Part shown: positions 1 through 7,247 of the stretch, in pieces
Layout: every line of letters begins with the position of its first letter
Numbering within the stretch: the first letter of the stretch is position 1
Made by a program: the position numbers and the translations under genes
Assembly (NCBI RefSeq): GCF_021431965.1
Contig: NZ_CP090370.1
Span: forward strand, 186,001-250,000
Direction: 5' to 3'
DNA length: 64,000 bases
DNA from: Erythrobacter sp. SDW2
GTDB taxonomy: Bacteria > Pseudomonadota > Alphaproteobacteria > Sphingomonadales > Sphingomonadaceae
The notes under the pieces: generated by a model
What the model was told of the DNA's origin: nothing
The model's input: only the letters and a program-made list of their open reading frames with translations
Database searches by the model: none

Positions 1-40
1 ACAGAAGAAGAGGCCCTGCCGCTTGCGGCAGAGCCTCTTC
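1..40 (-). terminator. Rho-independent terminator after ssb
   Basis: Arms 7-14 and 33-40 pair perfectly (GAAGAGGC with GCCTCTTC), with an inner perfect stem at 17-22/25-30. Read on the minus strand the hairpin lies just past the ssb stop codon and is followed by the pyrimidine-rich TTCTTCTGT, so it can end transcription of ssb. Confidence 0.6.
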
Positions 41-64
41 GTAAGGGGACGATCGGGATCGATG

Positions 65-463
65 TCAGTCGATCTCGGGAGCGTCGGTGTTGTCGCCTTC
101 TTCACCCGAGCCGTTGCCGCGGGAGAGAAAGTCGACCTTGTCGGCGAGGATCTCGGTGCCGTAGCGCGTGACCCCGTCCTTGTCCTCCCACTGGGTGTAG
201 TGGATGCGGCCCTGGACCGATACCAGCTGGCCCTTGGAACAATACTGGCCGACGGTCTTGGCGAGGCCGTTGAAGCAGGTCACCCGGTGGAACTCGCTTT
301 CCTTGGCGGTATAGCCGTTCTCGTCCTTGTAGGTCTTGCCGTCCTTGTCGCGTGCGGGGCGATCGGTGACGACGGTAATCCCGGTGACATTGGTGCCGCC
401 CTTGGTCTCGCGGGTTTCCGGATCGCGAGCGATGCGGCCGGTGAGGATTGCGATATTGGTCAT
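65..463 (-). CDS. ssb: Single-stranded DNA-binding protein of the mobile element
   Basis: A 132-residue SSB with one OB fold. The N-terminus MTNIAILTGRIARDPE and the region FHRVTCFNGLAKTVGQY to VQGRIHYTQWEDKDG follow the family pattern; a short acidic tail (GEEGDNTDAPEID) follows. It should coat single-stranded DNA during replication or transfer of the element. The tail ends in EID and lacks the DDDIPF-type tip that host SSBs use to recruit partners. The Shine-Dalgarno AAGGA lies about 8 bases before ATG, just after a perfect hairpin (489-505). It is the most downstream gene of the backbone block that begins at ArdC. Family assignment is firm; an element role is inferred from context. Confidence 0.93.
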   Translation of the reverse strand: MTNIAILTGRIARDPETRETKGGTNVTGITVVTDRPARDKDGKTYKDENGYTAKESEFHRVTCFNGLAKTVGQYCSKGQLVSVQGRIHYTQWEDKDGVTRYGTEILADKVDFLSRGNGSGEEGDNTDAPEID

Positions 464-732
464 GGTGATAATCCTTCAGTTCCTCAAACCGGAGACCATC
501 TCCGGCTTGCGAACATCCAGAAGAAGCAGGGCATGGGAGGTCTGCACCGCAGGCCTGAAGGGCCGAAGGGAAACCTGTTCATGACGGGTGGTGCGGGCAG
601 GCGCGCGAAGCGCGACCACACGGCCGGAAAGGAACAGGTTGCTGTCCTCAGCTGACCTGGTTCAGGACTGTTCGCGAAGAACGCCGGATGGGTATCGGGT
701 GTGGGTCTTAAGGTGCCAAGACCCTACTGCAA
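464..732 (-). promoter_or_regulatory. Structured leader upstream of ssb
   Basis: No gene is seen here. Three stems are visible. Arms 572-580 and 632-640 (AACCTGTTC with GAACAGGTT) form a perfect 9-bp stem enclosing further short stems (for example CGCG arms around 603-614). Arms 489-495 and 499-505 form a 7-bp hairpin with a 3-base loop next to the ribosome binding site. Arms 703-709 and 718-724 (GGGTCTT with AAGACCC) lie just past the stop of the upstream gene. The 9-bp stem shares flanks GGGAAACCTG and CAGGTTGC with the leader at 2118-2175. A regulatory role is inferred from structure only. Confidence 0.5.
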
Positions 733-1002
733 TCAGCCTGCTCCATCGCCTTCCGATGCCGCCAGGAGATCCATGAAGTTGCGCGCCGCCTCCCGGTCTT
801 CCTCGCTTTCGAACGCCACGTCGAGGTCGGGGGCGGACCCGAACATGTGCAGGAACGACCACAGCGCAAAGCGCTTGCCCCGGTCCTCCTCAAGGCCGAG
901 ATCGACCCGGCAGTGCTCGATGCCAGCTGACAACGTGTCGGGGGCAACCCGGGAGAGGTCGGTGGTGGCAAAGTATCGCTGCAGCAGATCGTCAAGTTGC
1001 AT
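733..1002 (-). CDS. Hypothetical protein of the mobile-element backbone
   Basis: An 89-residue protein not recognised as a known family. It begins MQLDDLLQRYFATTDLS and is acidic, with one cysteine, no signal peptide and no membrane segment. A GKRFALWSFLHMFG stretch in the middle may be an amphipathic helix. An upstream in-frame ATG at 1036-1038 would add 12 arginine-rich residues; I prefer ATG at 1000-1002 because the added part looks non-coding. It lies between the DUF2493 gene and ssb on the same strand, so it is probably transcribed with them. No function is proposed. Confidence 0.65.
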   Translation of the reverse strand: MQLDDLLQRYFATTDLSRVAPDTLSAGIEHCRVDLGLEEDRGKRFALWSFLHMFGSAPDLDVAFESEEDREAARNFMDLLAASEGDGAG

Positions 1003-1074
1003 GACCCGTCCATAGTCGGGTCGGCGCCGAATGCACATCCGGGCATTTCGGATATGGATGATGAGGAAGGGCCC

Positions 1075-2010
1075 TCACGACCCGGGAGAGGTGCCCAAGA
1101 GGCCGCGACGATCGACCACGGTGATCCGGCGCATCTTGGCATCGATCACCAGCCTTTCGGTCACGCCATTGCCCGGAAAGGCGACGACGTAACGCGGACC
1201 TAGCGAAAGCATCTGCTCGTTGCGCTTGAACCCAGCGCGAGCACCAAGCCGACGATCAAGCGAGTAGGTCAGCTGCTGCACTTCGCGGCGTTCAGCCCAA
1301 CTCGCGGCCAGGCGATCGGCTCCCTGGCCGTCGCCGCCATGGACCAGGAAGAGATCGGGAACCACATCGCGAACCTTGTCGAGCGTCGCCCAGATATTGT
1401 CGGCGTAGACACGCGCATCCTCGGCGCTCTCGAAGCTCTGGCGACCACCGGCAAAAACGACCGGAGTTCCTTCCGGGATCAAGGCGTGGCGCCGGTTCTC
1501 AGCGCGTGCGCGGAGGAAGTCGCGGGCATCGATCACAGCCGAGGTAAGGTGGCGCGAATGGCTCGCGCGCGACCCGGAAACGGGCTTCCACGAGGAACCG
1601 GTCTCGTCGCGATAGAGTGCTGCCGCCGCCTCACGCATCTGCTCGAAGGCCAGCATGCTGGCTTCGGCAGCCTGCGCGCGCTCGACCTGCTCTTCGAGAT
1701 TGCTCGAATGCACTTCGGAGCCATCGGCGGATGCAAGCAGGACACGGATCTCGTCGCTGGCCCGGTCAAGTTGAGCCGACTTGCGGCTGGCTGCGCGGTG
1801 GAACAGATTGACCATGCCCCAGGCAATATCCTCGGCATCGGCTTCCAGGGCCGTGTCGGAAAACATCGCGAAGAGGTCGGACCATACGGCGCCAAGCGTC
1901 TGTTCGATCGCATCCTCGCAGGGAAAGTCGGTTTCGTTGAATGGGGCCGGCCTGATGTTGAGGCCTGAAAGGTCAAGGCCGCTCAACTGGTCGATGAAGC
2001 TGTCGTACAT
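1075..2010 (-). CDS. DUF2493 (SLOG-like) domain protein
   Basis: A 311-residue protein. The C-terminal ~130 residues look like DUF2493, a Rossmann-like SLOG-type fold thought to bind nucleotide ligands: VVFAGGRQSF, then LFLVHGGDGQGADRLAASWA, and VVAFPGNGVTERLVIDAKM. The N-terminal ~180 residues are helical and unassigned, with a possible coiled coil around SSNLEEQVERAQAAEASM. ATG at 2008-2010 is chosen because AGGAG lies 7 bases upstream and residues before it look non-coding. Its leader is strongly structured. Such proteins are common on plasmids and integrative elements; the actual role is unknown. Confidence 0.75.
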   Translation of the reverse strand: MYDSFIDQLSGLDLSGLNIRPAPFNETDFPCEDAIEQTLGAVWSDLFAMFSDTALEADAEDIAWGMVNLFHRAASRKSAQLDRASDEIRVLLASADGSEVHSSNLEEQVERAQAAEASMLAFEQMREAAAALYRDETGSSWKPVSGSRASHSRHLTSAVIDARDFLRARAENRRHALIPEGTPVVFAGGRQSFESAEDARVYADNIWATLDKVRDVVPDLFLVHGGDGQGADRLAASWAERREVQQLTYSLDRRLGARAGFKRNEQMLSLGPRYVVAFPGNGVTERLVIDAKMRRITVVDRRGLLGTSPGS

Positions 2011-2229
2011 GGGGTGTCTCCTGATCGCGGGGACAAGGAGAGGAGGCACCATTGCCTCGGCCCTGTCCGCCGGAGCCCGATCAGGGCCGGGAGAAGGGGC
2101 GAGACGCACCGCGCAGCGGGAAACCTGCGGCCCTAGGCTGGCGCGGGCAACACGGGCCGACGGGCCGCAGGTTGCGGCGCGCCCCGACCGGCCCAAGGGC
2201 CTCTCCCGGCGGTCAGGGACGAGGCAGGA
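2011..2229 (-). promoter_or_regulatory. Highly structured leader upstream of the DUF2493 gene
   Basis: No gene is seen. Pairings visible by eye: 2020-2027 with 2078-2085 (8 bp, covering part of the Shine-Dalgarno), hairpin 2043-2058 (6 bp, 4-base loop), 2087-2094 with 2202-2209 (8 bp), 2122-2133 with 2162-2173 (perfect 12 bp), and GGCCC/GGGCC within 2190-2201. The 12-bp stem is flanked by GGGAAACCTG and CAGGTTGC, as in the ssb leader. A folded 5' UTR that controls translation is an inference; a DNA site such as a transfer or binding site is the alternative. Confidence 0.5.
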
Positions 2230-2670
2230 TCAGCAGCCGGTGTCGCAGGCGGATCGGGAGCGCTCGAAGATCGCTTCGCCATTCGAGAACCGCCCGACCA
2301 GGCGCAGCTCACCGAACAGGTCGATGAACCGCCCCGACACCTGGCCAAGCCAGTGCCGTGCTCTCGCCGTTCGTGGGTTGTCGAAATCGGCTTCCCAATA
2401 GCGAGCGTCATCGCGCTCGGCGAGCCAGATCGCGGCGAGCCCGCAATAGGTCGATATGCCGCAATCGGCGAAGGCGTTGCGCAGGAGGATACGGTCCTCG
2501 CGGCCGCGCCATCCCTCGAAGCGCTCGAAAGAAGGAAAGGCCGCCTTCGCGGCATCGATGACCTCTTCGACGAGGCACTCGTAGGCCCAGTCGACATCGT
2601 CGTCTTCGCCGTCATCAAGCAGGCGAAAGGCAACCACGGAGCCAGTTGGATAGCTGACGGAACGTCCCAT
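2230..2670 (-). CDS. Hypothetical protein downstream of ardC
   Basis: A 146-residue protein with no recognised domain. It starts MGRSVSYPTGSVVAFRLLDDG with a good AAGGAG ribosome binding site, is acidic in the first half and ends with two cysteines (SACDTGC). No signal peptide or membrane segment. The start lies 11 bases from the stop of the ArdC-like gene, so the two are very likely co-transcribed. Position in a conserved-looking backbone block suggests a role in maintenance or transfer of the element, but nothing in the sequence identifies it. Confidence 0.7.
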   Translation of the reverse strand: MGRSVSYPTGSVVAFRLLDDGEDDDVDWAYECLVEEVIDAAKAAFPSFERFEGWRGREDRILLRNAFADCGISTYCGLAAIWLAERDDARYWEADFDNPRTARARHWLGQVSGRFIDLFGELRLVGRFSNGEAIFERSRSACDTGC

Positions 2671-2681
2671 TTCACCGCTCC

Positions 2682-3611
2682 TTAGGCTGCATCAGCGAGA
2701 TCGACATCGGTCTCGCCTTCGCTTGATTGGTATCCGCCCAGTCCGAGCAGCAGGCTGGCCGCTTCCTCGGCCTTGGCCGCGGCGGTGAGGATCGCGCGCT
2801 CGTCCGATTTGAGGATCTGGAGCCAGGACGCGATGTAGCTGGCGTGATGGTCGAGGTGGGTGACCGGAAGGCCCAGTTCTGCCCCGAGAATGGCGGAGGA
2901 CAGTTCGGCGATCAGTTCTTCGGCAGCATAGGCGTCGCTGCCGAAGCGGTTCTTGAGGTCGCGGTCGAGCCGCGAAGAATGACCCGTCCAGTGCGACAAC
3001 TCGTGTGCGAGTGTCGCGTAGTAGTGGTCGTAGGCTTCGAAGAGTTCGGCTGGTGGCATGGTGACTCGGTCGCGCAGCGGCTCGTAATAAGCCTGCGCAC
3101 CGTGATGGCGCAGGTCTGCGCCGATATGAGCAAAGAAGGCATCGAGCCGGTCTTCGCGTCCTTCGGGCGCAAGTGCGGCAACCAGCGGCTGGGGATGGTA
3201 AAATGCTGGGAGGCCATCGCACTGGTCAGCGTTGAACACGGCATAGGCCTTGAGCACGCGCCGGTTCTCGGTGTCAGCTTCGCCTTCGGCGTTCTCGACC
3301 TCTTTGGTGTAGCTCTTGTAGAAGATCGCGATGGTCGATTTCTCACCCTTGCGGACCTGTCCGCCGAGCTTCTGGCACTGGCGATAGGTCATCCAGTAGG
3401 GCGAGGCGTAGCCACAGCCGTCGGCCACCATCCACAACCAGAAGGTGTTCATGCCGCGATAGGGCGTCCCGCAGGATCGCAAGGGCCGCGAGACGGGTAC
3501 ACCGCGCCACGGCTTGACCCAGGGCTTTGTGCCTTGCTCGAGCTTTTCGATGATGGCGGCGGTGATGCGCTGGGAAGGCGAAGTCGAAGCAGTGCGGCGG
3601 GACTTGGTCAT
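2682..3611 (-). CDS. ardC: ArdC-like antirestriction protein with zincin domain
   Basis: A 309-residue protein. The N-terminal ~130 residues match the ArdC ssDNA-binding domain (ITAAIIEKLEQGTKPWVKPW, YRGMNTFWL, GGQVRKGEKSTIAIFYK). The C-terminal part carries the metallopeptidase motif HELSHWTGH near residue 203, with a downstream glutamate in AAEELIAELSSA as the likely third ligand. ArdC proteins protect incoming DNA from host restriction during conjugative entry. The start at 3609-3611 follows AGGAG at a 7-base distance; the longer upstream reading contains non-protein-like sequence. It heads the backbone block that runs to ssb. Confidence 0.88.
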   Translation of the reverse strand: MTKSRRTASTSPSQRITAAIIEKLEQGTKPWVKPWRGVPVSRPLRSCGTPYRGMNTFWLWMVADGCGYASPYWMTYRQCQKLGGQVRKGEKSTIAIFYKSYTKEVENAEGEADTENRRVLKAYAVFNADQCDGLPAFYHPQPLVAALAPEGREDRLDAFFAHIGADLRHHGAQAYYEPLRDRVTMPPAELFEAYDHYYATLAHELSHWTGHSSRLDRDLKNRFGSDAYAAEELIAELSSAILGAELGLPVTHLDHHASYIASWLQILKSDERAILTAAAKAEEAASLLLGLGGYQSSEGETDVDLADAA

Positions 3612-3660
3612 GGGAGTTCTCCTGATCGCCGAGACGGACATGTCCCGGTTCAGGAAAAGC
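3612..3660 (-). promoter_or_regulatory. ardC leader with possible anti-Shine-Dalgarno stem
   Basis: ATCAGGAG (minus strand, 3619-3626) is the ribosome binding site. TCCTGA/TCAGGA arms at 3620-3625 and 3650-3655 can pair around a 24-base loop that holds the palindrome GGACATGTCC (3636-3645). The same octamer and a similar pairing occur ahead of the DUF2493 and methylase-helicase genes. Confidence 0.4.
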
Positions 3661-3911
3661 AAAAGCTTCCTCCCCTCTCGTCTAATGATGACGGCTTTGC
3701 GCCCCAATAGCGGCCATAAAGTCAGGCGAGGACAAGCCTGAAAGCTGCCGTTCCAAAGTTTCGTCTGATTGAGGAAAATGAGCCTTCAATCGCAATAGGT
3801 CGAAAAATTTTCTTCGCGATGCGTCTTGGTCGCTGAAGTGAGGCGTATGAAATCCTCGTTAAGTTCGGCTTTGCCGTAACGTGACCGTGCACGAATTAAG
3901 TTGCGCCGTCA
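3661..3911. other. Gene-free left boundary of the cargo region
   Basis: About 250 bases without a supportable gene, richer in A and T than its surroundings. It holds the end of the ardC leader, a 6-bp hairpin (3722-3727 with 3736-3741) and, just past the ubiB-like stop, a weak CGGC/GCCG hairpin without a T-run. I see no direct or inverted repeats that would mark a transposon end. It is where backbone genes give way to cargo genes. Confidence 0.4.
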
Positions 3912-5498
3912 TTATGATTTTCGGACGAGCACCACCCCAGCAATCGCAAGCGCGCCGCCAGCCAGAGGCCAGGATTGATCGACAAGCAACGCGCTAGCCA
4001 CGATCAATGCGGCAGCTAGAGGGCCTTTCAAGGACTGACGCTCATTGCGAAGTCCAGCGAGCTGCTCGATACTGAGGGGATCGAGCTGAACCGGCACATA
4101 TCCAGACTTTGCGATCGAGTTCGCAGTGGCAAGTATGTCGGGCAAGGACGCCGACAACCCCAGCAGCTGACCGCGAAGTTTCTTCAAACCCGACCGAGCG
4201 CTGCCGAGCGAGAACCGCTCGGCGAGAAGCTCCGTCATGATCGGCCGGGTGTCCTCGGCAATGTTATAGTCGGGTGCCAGTGATCGGACGACACCCTCTG
4301 CCGTAAGCAAGGTACGCAGAAGGATAGCCAGATCGGGTGGCAGGACCAGTTGATAATCCCGCAAAAGATCGAAAACGCGGGAGAAAATTTGCGAGAACTC
4401 GATTCCAGAAAGCACGGTCCCCCTGAACTCTCCGATCAAATGATCGAGATCCACCGCGAGCGCATCGCGATCCACCTTCGGCGCCCCCGCCCATGCGAGC
4501 AGGACATCCGCGACTTCGCTCGTTTCCTCGCCAGCGATCGCAAGCACGAGCCGAACGATCTCGTCGCGCCTCGTCTTGGTGAGCGTCCCGACTGATCCGA
4601 AGTCGATGAAGCCGACATCCTGCTCGCCGATCAGGAAAACATTGCCGGGATGAGGGTCGCCGTGGAATTCGCCGTTCAGGATGATCATGCGCAGGACAGC
4701 GTTGGCATAGCTTTTAGCGAAAGCCGCCACCCGCGGGTCGCCGGATGGGCTGCCCAGCGAAGACGCGGGCCTGCCGTACAGGCGTTCCTGAACGTTCACC
4801 CGCAGCCCGGTCAGTTCCCAATGGATGGCCGGGGTCCTGACGCCGATGGTATCGAGATATGCGCCGATCCGCTCGCAGGCTCGGGATTCCGCAGCGAGGT
4901 CCATCTCCCAGGCAAGATTGCGGCCGAAGGTCCGCAGAAACTCGACTGGCCGGTAACGCGCGATGTCAGGCGAGCGTGCTTCTGCGATCTCGGCAAGACG
5001 CACAAGCAGGCGCACATCGGCTTCCATGCGCGCGGCGGTGCCCGGGCGGCGAACCTTCACGATGACCTCGCTACCGTCCCGTAGCTTGGCGGAATAGGTC
5101 TGTGCAATCGAGGCGGACGCCAAAGGCTGTTCGTCGAACTGCGCAAAGTCGTTCCGCCAGTCCTCACCCCAGCTTGAAGCAAGTACGGGCTCGATATCTG
5201 CGAAGGGTACTGGCGACACCTGATCGTGCAGGGTTGAGAATGCCGTGATCCAGTGTTCGGTAAACAGATCGCTTCGTGTGGCGAGGAGCTGCCCCAGCTT
5301 TATACCAACTGGCCCGATGTCACGGAGGAACGCCACAACTGCGGCCGGACGAAATTCGCGAGGATCGATGACATTGCTCGAAGAGGGAATAAATCCGAGG
5401 GCTCCGGCAAGATTCTTCGCACCGTGCCTCATTAGGATTTGGCCGATCTCCGCGGCGCGAGCGATGCTGCTGATAGGCTTTTCCGGGGGCGATGCCAT
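3912..5498 (-). CDS. UbiB/ABC1/AarF family kinase-like protein
   Basis: A 528-residue member of the ABC1 (UbiB/AarF) atypical kinase family. Visible motifs: KxGQ in VGIKLGQLLATRSDLF (~67-70), alanine-rich loop ASASIAQTYSAKL, invariant lysine in VIVKVRRP, catalytic loop GEFHGDPHPGN and metal-binding DFGSVG. The C-terminus has a hydrophobic pair that likely anchors it to the membrane (AAALIVASALLV and GGALAIAGVVLV). Family members support quinone biosynthesis or lipid handling. ATG at 5496-5498 starts 4 bases after the MarR stop, so the two form an operon. A second copy role beside the host ubiB is inferred. Confidence 0.85.
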   Translation of the reverse strand: MASPPEKPISSIARAAEIGQILMRHGAKNLAGALGFIPSSSNVIDPREFRPAAVVAFLRDIGPVGIKLGQLLATRSDLFTEHWITAFSTLHDQVSPVPFADIEPVLASSWGEDWRNDFAQFDEQPLASASIAQTYSAKLRDGSEVIVKVRRPGTAARMEADVRLLVRLAEIAEARSPDIARYRPVEFLRTFGRNLAWEMDLAAESRACERIGAYLDTIGVRTPAIHWELTGLRVNVQERLYGRPASSLGSPSGDPRVAAFAKSYANAVLRMIILNGEFHGDPHPGNVFLIGEQDVGFIDFGSVGTLTKTRRDEIVRLVLAIAGEETSEVADVLLAWAGAPKVDRDALAVDLDHLIGEFRGTVLSGIEFSQIFSRVFDLLRDYQLVLPPDLAILLRTLLTAEGVVRSLAPDYNIAEDTRPIMTELLAERFSLGSARSGLKKLRGQLLGLSASLPDILATANSIAKSGYVPVQLDPLSIEQLAGLRNERQSLKGPLAAALIVASALLVDQSWPLAGGALAIAGVVLVRKS

Positions 5499-5502
5499 GA
5501 TT

Positions 5503-5994
5503 TTACTCAGCCTCGGCCCGGAGTTGGTCCAGATTTTCTGATACCCTTGCAAGAATCTGCTGCAACGTTTGCTTCTCGTCGGCGGCAATGTCGCGCCAAA
5601 GCAGACCATGAAGCCTATCCGCGGAGCCTCTCAGTTCGGGCAGCAGATCGTCAAGCTGCTCCGTGAGGATGAGCTGCCACGCTCGCCGATCCGTCTCAGC
5701 TTGAAGCCTTTTCATCAGCCCGCGTGCGCAAAGACCTGCAACCGCCTGGCCGATGGTCGCCGATTCCAGTTCCAGTTTCTTGGCGATTTCAGCCTGCGTA
5801 AGGGCAGGATCGCGAAGAAGTTGTCCGATGATCCTCCACTGTGTCTGATTGAGACCGATCCTGGCGACCCTCGCATCGTACACTCTGCGCGCGCCGCGAC
5901 TGATCTCGTCCATAAGATAGAGAATGCGGTCATCATCGGTGATGACCTTCTGCCGACGCTGAGACCGTGACATGGTATCTGGTTTTTCATCCAT
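5503..5994 (-). CDS. MarR family transcriptional regulator
   Basis: A 163-residue MarR-type winged-helix repressor. The recognition region is visible as LNQTQWRIIGQLLRDPALTQAEIAKKLELESATIGQAVAGL, followed by the wing GLMKRLQAETDRRAWQLILT. It is divergent from the efflux operon that begins 125 bases away, the usual arrangement for a MarR regulator of a drug pump, and is co-transcribed with the UbiB-like gene. A TAAA-N4-TTTA palindrome in the shared promoter region recurs ahead of the alpha/beta hydrolase at 11612, suggesting it controls both units. Confidence 0.92.
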   Translation of the reverse strand: MDEKPDTMSRSQRRQKVITDDDRILYLMDEISRGARRVYDARVARIGLNQTQWRIIGQLLRDPALTQAEIAKKLELESATIGQAVAGLCARGLMKRLQAETDRRAWQLILTEQLDDLLPELRGSADRLHGLLWRDIAADEKQTLQQILARVSENLDQLRAEAE

Positions 5995-6038
5995 AGCGCT
6001 GTGTAGTCGGATAGCCTCGGATGCCCAAATGCAAACTG

Positions 6039-6059
6039 CTAAATGCCTTTACTATCTGG
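6039..6059. promoter_or_regulatory. Candidate MarR operator, efflux promoter copy
   Basis: Core TAAATGCCTTTA (6040-6051) is a TAAA-N4-TTTA palindrome between the divergent MarR and EmrA-like genes. A 21-base block here matches the block at 11636-11656 (read on the minus strand) at 16 positions, with the same spacing. Binding by the neighbouring MarR protein is inferred. Confidence 0.5.
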
Positions 6060-6119
6060 CTCACGGCTCATAGGGCGCGAGACGCGTTCACCTTTTACTG
6101 AGGCTGCCGAAAGAGTCAG

Positions 6120-7247
6120 ATGACCGATAACTCCAACCAACCGGAGCAGGAGGGCACAACCCCAACGAAACCGCAATCGCGGCGTGGCTTGCGCATCGTG
6201 CTAATCCTCGTTGGTCTTGCCGTGCTGCTTGGCGGGATCTGGTGGTACTACCGGCACGTAAGCTACGGACAATACATGCAGTCGACCGATAACGCCTATG
6301 TCGCTGCCGACAGCGTCGTTATCTCTTCCAAGGTAGCGGGATACGTCGAAGAGGTCTTCGTGGGGGAGAACGAGCAGGTTGCTCTCGGCGGAGCCCTCGT
6401 ACAACTGGATCTGCGGGATTATCAGGCGCAAGCGCAACAGGCGCGCGCACAGATCGCTGCGACCCTGGCCGGTGCCGACACAATCCGTTCTCAGGTAGCT
6501 GAACAGGATGCAGCCATTCGCCAGGCGCGGGGCCAACTCGCCGCCGCGCGCGCAGCACTCGACCTCGCGAACGACCAGGTGGCGCGATATCGGCCCCTTG
6601 CCGCGACAGGAGCCGAACCGCGGGAAAAGCTCGATCAGTATGAGGCGCAGGCGCGGCAGGCGCGGGCCGAACTCGCCGCTGCGCAGGCGGCGGTCGCTGC
6701 CGCGACCGCTCGCCGGGGGACCCTGTTCGAGCAGATCAGCCAGACCCAGGCGCAGGCGGACGCTGCTCGCGCTCAGCTGGAAACAGCCGACCTTACGGTT
6801 GAATCGACCTTGCTGCGCGCCAGCAAGGCCGGCCGCGTCGGCGATCTCTCGGTGAGGGTGGGCCAGTTCGTGCAACCGGGTCAACGTTTGATGACGGTGG
6901 TTCCGGTGAGGGCGATCTACGTGACGGCAAACTTCAAGGAAACGCAGGTCGGCCTGATCCGGGCCGGCCAGAGCGTCAGGCTCGAAGTTGACGCCCTGCC
7001 CGACCTTGAGATCGCGGGACGAGTGGTCAGCATATCGCCGGGAACGGGCGCGGAATTTTCCATCCTCCCCCCCGAAAATGCCACCGGCAACTTTACCAAG
7101 ATCGTTCAACGGATACCCGTCCGCATCGCTATCGATGCTCCCCCTGAAGTGCGGCGTCTGCTCGTTCCCGGCATGTCGGTAGTGGCTACGGTCGACACCC
7201 GGAATGCTGCCGGCGAATTGGAAGAGATCTCGAGTCGGACTCAATGA
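6120..7247 (+). CDS. emrA: EmrA-like periplasmic adaptor (HlyD family)
   Basis: A 375-residue membrane fusion protein. A single N-terminal membrane segment (LRIVLILVGLAVLLGGIWWYY, cut here at its core) precedes the lipoyl/barrel start YMQSTDNAYVAADSVVISSKVAGYV. A long alanine- and glutamine-rich coiled coil (roughly residues 100-215) and a C-terminal barrel ending VPGMSVVATVDT complete the pattern. It links the inner-membrane pump to the outer-membrane factor. It overlaps the pump gene by ATGA at 7244-7247, so translation is coupled. Confidence 0.92.
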   Translation: MTDNSNQPEQEGTTPTKPQSRRGLRIVLILVGLAVLLGGIWWYYRHVSYGQYMQSTDNAYVAADSVVISSKVAGYVEEVFVGENEQVALGGALVQLDLRDYQAQAQQARAQIAATLAGADTIRSQVAEQDAAIRQARGQLAAARAALDLANDQVARYRPLAATGAEPREKLDQYEAQARQARAELAAAQAAVAAATARRGTLFEQISQTQAQADAARAQLETADLTVESTLLRASKAGRVGDLSVRVGQFVQPGQRLMTVVPVRAIYVTANFKETQVGLIRAGQSVRLEVDALPDLEIAGRVVSISPGTGAEFSILPPENATGNFTKIVQRIPVRIAIDAPPEVRRLLVPGMSVVATVDTRNAAGELEEISSRTQ

